From CAWIHA01 sp963835855 (lineage in GTDB: Bacteria; Acidobacteriota; Terriglobia; Bryobacterales; Bryobacteraceae): a stretch of DNA of 64,000 bases. The position numbers and the translations under genes were made by a program. The notes under the pieces are model-generated. The model saw only the letters and a list, made by a program, of their open reading frames with translations. It ran no database searches and was not told the DNA's origin. Below, piece after piece: positions 61,203-64,000 of the stretch. Position 1 is the first letter of the stretch, and the number at the start of each line of letters is the position of its first letter. The DNA is taken from contig CAWIHA010000011.1 in assembly GCA_963835855.1 (NCBI GenBank), positions 15,176 through 79,175 of the forward strand. Direction: 5' to 3'.

Positions 61203-61331
61203 TCATGCCGCGAATGCTCTCGTGAAGAGGTAAAACGCGGCGATCAACAGTGCAAGATACAGGAGCACACCAATGTACACGCGGCGCCAGGTGCGCAGGA
61301 ACGGCGGCGGCTCGTCCGCAACCTGTTTCAT
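61203..61331 (-). CDS. 42-residue membrane protein, symporter-accessory-like
   Basis: MKQVADEPPPFLRTWRRVYI, then one membrane helix (GVLLYLALLIAAFYLFTRAFA). AAGGA lies about 10 bases before ATG 61331. The PPPFLxTWRRVY head with one helix resembles small proteins encoded next to sodium:solute symporters in Acidobacteria; this is from memory of such sequences, not a search. No symporter gene is in the window, so it is either an orphan or the resemblance is coincidental. It lies just upstream of ABM/Fe-ADH on the same strand. Confidence 0.6.
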   Translation of the reverse strand: MKQVADEPPPFLRTWRRVYIGVLLYLALLIAAFYLFTRAFAA

Positions 61332-61655
61332 CGCCAAGCTTCCTTCATCTCGGGGCTCATAAGCGGTATGGCGTTAGCCACGATCGGCGCTCGGGTCGCG
61401 CTCCCAAGCATATAGATTTATTCTCCGCTATTCGCATGGACGGATGGCCGCCGGTCCCGATAGGCCCTCGCCTTGAACACGGTTTTGCACCCGGCCTTTT
61501 TCAATGCGGCGGGTTACAAGGCGGGGTCCTGGCCGCCGGTCGATACGCAGGGGGACGAAACGCGCGCCGGGTGATCGGCTAACCGGCGAACAGAACCAGC
61601 GCCTCAGCCTGCCGGGGCGGGCCGAGGTTGATACAATTATGCCCCGGAGGGATCA
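61332..61655. other. Intergenic stretch
   Basis: About 320 bases between divergent genes. No coding frame is convincing. TTGATACAATTATG (61627-61640) is a possible -10 region for the rightward gene, and CCGGAGGGATCA precedes its ATG. Confidence 0.4.
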
Positions 61656-62021
61656 ATGAAAACGTTCAACAACCGGAGGTCCTATGCGGGACCGGGATCG
61701 AGGGAAGTTAGGGGCGGCAAGCTGCGCGGAATGACCGACGGCTCGGATCATTTCTTTTTCCTATGTCCGCGATGTGCGGATAACACCATACTGCAGATTC
61801 TTGATTTCTGGGTGGTGCGGGACGCCCCGGCTACCTACGAACTAGAGCACAGACCCAAGGCGAAGCGTGATTTCAAGATCGCCATGAGCATCCATTGCCT
61901 GAAATGCAAGCTGACGGATTTCGTTGAAATCAGCAACGACGCATGGCAAGGCGGAAAGATCACGGGTGACGAGCTAGTCGAAGGGCCTCCAATCTATTCA
62001 GACATTGGTACACCGAGGTGA
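61656..62021 (+). CDS. Zinc-ribbon hypothetical protein
   Basis: 121 residues. Two CxxC pairs (FLCPRCADN and IHCLKCKLTDF) about 50 residues apart bind one zinc in a treble-clef-like arrangement. The beta-rich core is TILQILDFWVVRD. Good GGAGG site before ATG 61656. No function assigned. Confidence 0.65.
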   Translation: MKTFNNRRSYAGPGSREVRGGKLRGMTDGSDHFFFLCPRCADNTILQILDFWVVRDAPATYELEHRPKAKRDFKIAMSIHCLKCKLTDFVEISNDAWQGGKITGDELVEGPPIYSDIGTPR

Positions 62022-62092
62022 ACTGATGGCTCCATAGCGAGCGTGCGGGGTACGCTTGCGTATCATCGTTACAACAGGACCTCCATACACGC

Positions 62093-63103
62093 TTAACGTG
62101 CTTTATTCTGAGACGACCCCTTCCACTCCCGAGCTAGGCGCTGGGCTTCGGCGATCTGATCCGGCGTCATCTTGCCGGCGATAGCGTCTCGATACTTGAT
62201 ACCGTCCGCATGACCGTTAGCACCTGCCAGATTGAACCACATGTGCGCCTGAATGTAATCCTGCGGGACGCCTTGGCCATTCTCGTACATGATGCCGAGA
62301 TTCCACTGAGCTATGGCTTCGTTCTGGTCGGCGGCTTTGCGATACCAGAAGATAGCCTCCTTGTTGTCCTGTTGGACACCTTTGCCTTCGTCATACATGA
62401 CACCGAGGCTGAACTGCGCAGACGCGTATCCTTGATCTGCCGCCAAACGGAACCGCCGCCTGGCTTCCTTGTAGTCCTGCGGGACGCCTTGACCGTTGTA
62501 ATACATGACACCGAGGTTGAACTGCGCCGATGCGACTCCCTGCTCCGCCGCCATACGGTACCACTTTGCGGCTTCCTTGTAGTCTTGTGGGACACCGTCG
62601 CCCTTTTCATACATGACGCCGAGGTTGCACTGCGCAAGTGCATCTCCCTGCTCCGCCGCCATACGGTACCACTTTGCGGCTTCCTTGTAGTCTTGTGGGA
62701 CACCGTCGCCCTTTTCATACATGACGCCGAGGTTGAACGGCGCAAGTGCATCTCCCCGGTCAGCCGCCATACGAAGCCACTTCGCGGCTTCCTTGTAGTC
62801 CTGCGGGACACCGTCGCCCTTTTCATACATGACGCCGAGGTTATGCTGTGCATCTGCCTCGCCTTGGTCCGCCGCCAAGCGGTACCAGCGCAAGGCCTCC
62901 TTGTAATCCTGCGGGACACCATAACCGAAGTGATACATGGCGCCTAGCATGATCTGCGCAGCCGCGTTCCCCTGCTTTGCCAACGGCAGGAGTTCTTTGA
63001 GCGCTGTTGCATAATCACCTTTGTTATATGCCTTCTGCCCTGCCGCGAGGTCGGCGGCGAACGCTGATACGCAGAGCGCGAAAAACAAGATTGCGGCTTT
63101 CAT
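62093..63103 (-). CDS. Secreted Sel1-like repeat protein
   Basis: 336 residues. Signal peptide MKAAILFFALCVSAFAA, a partial first repeat, then seven Sel1 repeats of 36 residues with consensus DYKEAxKWYRxAADQGxAxAQ-NLGVMYEKGDGVPQ, and an end rich in charged residues. Sel1 repeats make helix solenoids that bind proteins or peptides, here in the periplasm. Start ATG 63103; the open frame upstream is not a signal peptide. Repeats at DNA level are almost identical. Confidence 0.88.
   Translation of the reverse strand: MKAAILFFALCVSAFAADLAAGQKAYNKGDYATALKELLPLAKQGNAAAQIMLGAMYHFGYGVPQDYKEALRWYRLAADQGEADAQHNLGVMYEKGDGVPQDYKEAAKWLRMAADRGDALAPFNLGVMYEKGDGVPQDYKEAAKWYRMAAEQGDALAQCNLGVMYEKGDGVPQDYKEAAKWYRMAAEQGVASAQFNLGVMYYNGQGVPQDYKEARRRFRLAADQGYASAQFSLGVMYDEGKGVQQDNKEAIFWYRKAADQNEAIAQWNLGIMYENGQGVPQDYIQAHMWFNLAGANGHADGIKYRDAIAGKMTPDQIAEAQRLAREWKGSSQNKAR
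62541..62756 (-). repeat. Tandem 108-bp coding repeats
   Basis: Two neighbouring 108-bp units inside the Sel1 gene, starting at 62541 and 62649, are identical over about 90 bases and differ only at a few positions near the end. Further, more diverged copies with the same phase extend on both sides. The near-identity implies recent duplication or gene conversion, and the copy number may vary between strains. Confidence 0.8.
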
Positions 63104-63238
63104 GGACACAGAATAGCGCCTTTCATTTTTACACGGTGGCCGCCCCGCGGCGAGGTGGTCAAGCCGCGCCCGACGCAAACCGCGCCGGAGATCCAGGAAA
63201 TCCGGCCTCTGGGCTTCCCTTGATTTCAGGGCTTCTCT

Positions 63239-64000
63239 TTATTTCAGAACCTTGCCCGCGCTCAGCAGGTTTGCGAAAATGCGGAACGCGCCGGGGACGC
63301 CGGCCGGCAGTTGCCGGAACCAGGAATACGCCGTGAAGACGTAGGCGCCCTGTCCGTATCGCGCGTAGAGCGTTCCGCCCGCGTGCTGCGGCTCGTTCAG
63401 ATCGTGCGATTCGAAGAGCGTCTTGTAGCGCGGGTCCCATTCCGATGCGAAGTAGAGCCCGCGTTCCTGCACCCAGCCCTCGAAATCGGCCGCCGTAATC
63501 CGGTTCGGGGATTGGAGCAGCGGGCTCTTCGGATCCGGGAACCGGACGGGCGCATCTGGGCCGGTGACTCGCTCATGGCTGATCGTAACCGGGTAGGGGC
63601 CGATATCGAGCGCCCCGGTGGGGCGGCCATAATCCAGCACGTTGTACTGGACGACGAGCGTTCCGCCTCCTTTCACGTAATCCAGCAGCCGCCGCTGGTT
63701 GGCGCGCAGATCGGCGCGCACGTTGAAAGCGCGCACGCCGGTCGCGATGGCGTCGAAGCGGCTCAAATCGCCGCTCGCAAGATCGGCGGCGCTGAGCGGC
63801 GCGACCTCGCATCCCAACTGCCGCAGGGCCGCGGGCATCTCGTCGCCCGCGCCCATCACGTATCCGATCCGCTTGGCGAGAATGTGAATGTCCGCGCGCA
63901 CCAGCTTCGCTTCCGGCGGCGTGAAAACCGTCTGCGGCCGGATGTGCGGGTACGCGATCACATCCATGCCGGCGCCGGGTTCGCGCCCGCCGGCCCGGAC
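63239..64000 (-). CDS. PIG-L-associated C-terminal domain, partial
   Basis: The frame enters the window at 64000 and ends at 63239; about 253 residues seen. Sequence MDVIAYPHIRPQTVFTPPEAKLV, GYVMGAGDEMPAALRQLGCEV, FDAIATGVRAFNVRADLRANQRRLLDYVKGGGTLVVQYN is typical of the C-terminus of the large acidobacterial PIG-L/LmbE deacetylase proteins. The deacetylase part itself would be upstream outside the window. The enzyme family removes N-acetyl groups from sugars. The start of the gene is not visible. Confidence 0.75.
   Translation of the reverse strand, partial: VRAGGREPGAGMDVIAYPHIRPQTVFTPPEAKLVRADIHILAKRIGYVMGAGDEMPAALRQLGCEVAPLSAADLASGDLSRFDAIATGVRAFNVRADLRANQRRLLDYVKGGGTLVVQYNVLDYGRPTGALDIGPYPVTISHERVTGPDAPVRFPDPKSPLLQSPNRITAADFEGWVQERGLYFASEWDPRYKTLFESHDLNEPQHAGGTLYARYGQGAYVFTAYSWFRQLPAGVPGAFRIFANLLSAGKVLK

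Overview
The window is about 64 kb of GC-rich bacterial chromosome. It holds mostly housekeeping and conserved hypothetical genes, plus a few accessory loci. The gene set points to an Acidobacteriota soil bacterium, most likely of the Solibacter/Bryobacter type. The signs are a TonB-type protein with a long N-terminal extension, a Lys/Arg-rich small protein beside tatC, an LPxTA-tailed secreted protein in an otherwise Gram-negative gene set, NarL and NtrC regulators, a PIG-L-associated C-terminal domain and many small zinc-ribbon proteins. This is inferred from family resemblance; no rRNA or marker tree was available.

Layout. 1-3.1 kb: the end of a DUF971 gene, a TonB-family protein, a YqiA-like hydrolase and a frameshifted secreted protein. 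3.2-4.8 kb: acpP-fabF. 4.9-7.8 kb: two overlapping CPBP membrane proteins and an aldehyde dehydrogenase. 7.9-12.1 kb: a pseudo-receiver, a ClpB-D2-like AAA ATPase, tatA-tatC, a small basic protein and tRNA-Ala. 12.5-14.4 kb: dut and a double-length ThyX, divergent, both acting on dUMP. 14.5-22.2 kb: a thioredoxin-like protein, a GT39-like membrane protein, a secreted Xaa-Pro peptidase, a CHASE2 kinase/NtrC-type regulator pair, a 48-aa membrane protein and a secreted lysozyme-like protein. 22.7-29.8 kb: yqeY, a class V aminotransferase with serA, an RRM protein, a PIN-TRAM protein, and ispD-ispF with ispF broken by one base. 29.9-34.3 kb: an Nramp-related transporter coupled to a soluble PRC/MgtE_N/CBS protein, then gatB. 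34.3-43 kb: class III aminotransferase/Gfo-Idh pair, RsbW/STAS pair, TPR protein, dGTPase, Cys-rich protein, CBS protein, PfkB kinase, LPxTA protein. 43-49 kb: a decayed histidine kinase with an intact NarL regulator, ppc, a tail-to-tail restriction-modification pair and tRNA-Val. 49-64 kb: a methylmalonyl-CoA mutase remnant, small membrane proteins, a sigma-54 activator with rlpA, a tiny Lys-rich gene with its own promoter and terminator, midA, DUF302 protein, der, aldo-keto reductase, TlpA-like protein, isochorismatase-fold protein, galU, Fe-ADH with an ABM protein, a 42-aa membrane protein, a Sel1-repeat protein and the C-terminus of a PIG-L-type protein.

Most worth following up: (1) the Nramp-related transporter with a non-canonical metal site, coupled to an MgtE-type sensor that lacks a channel; (2) the double ThyX, whose signature motif is split between its two halves; (3) the short transcript unit encoding a 20-residue Lys/Ala peptide; (4) the compact restriction-modification island. 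Two likely single-base indels (the 2.2-3.1 kb gene and ispF) should be checked against reads before being treated as biology.
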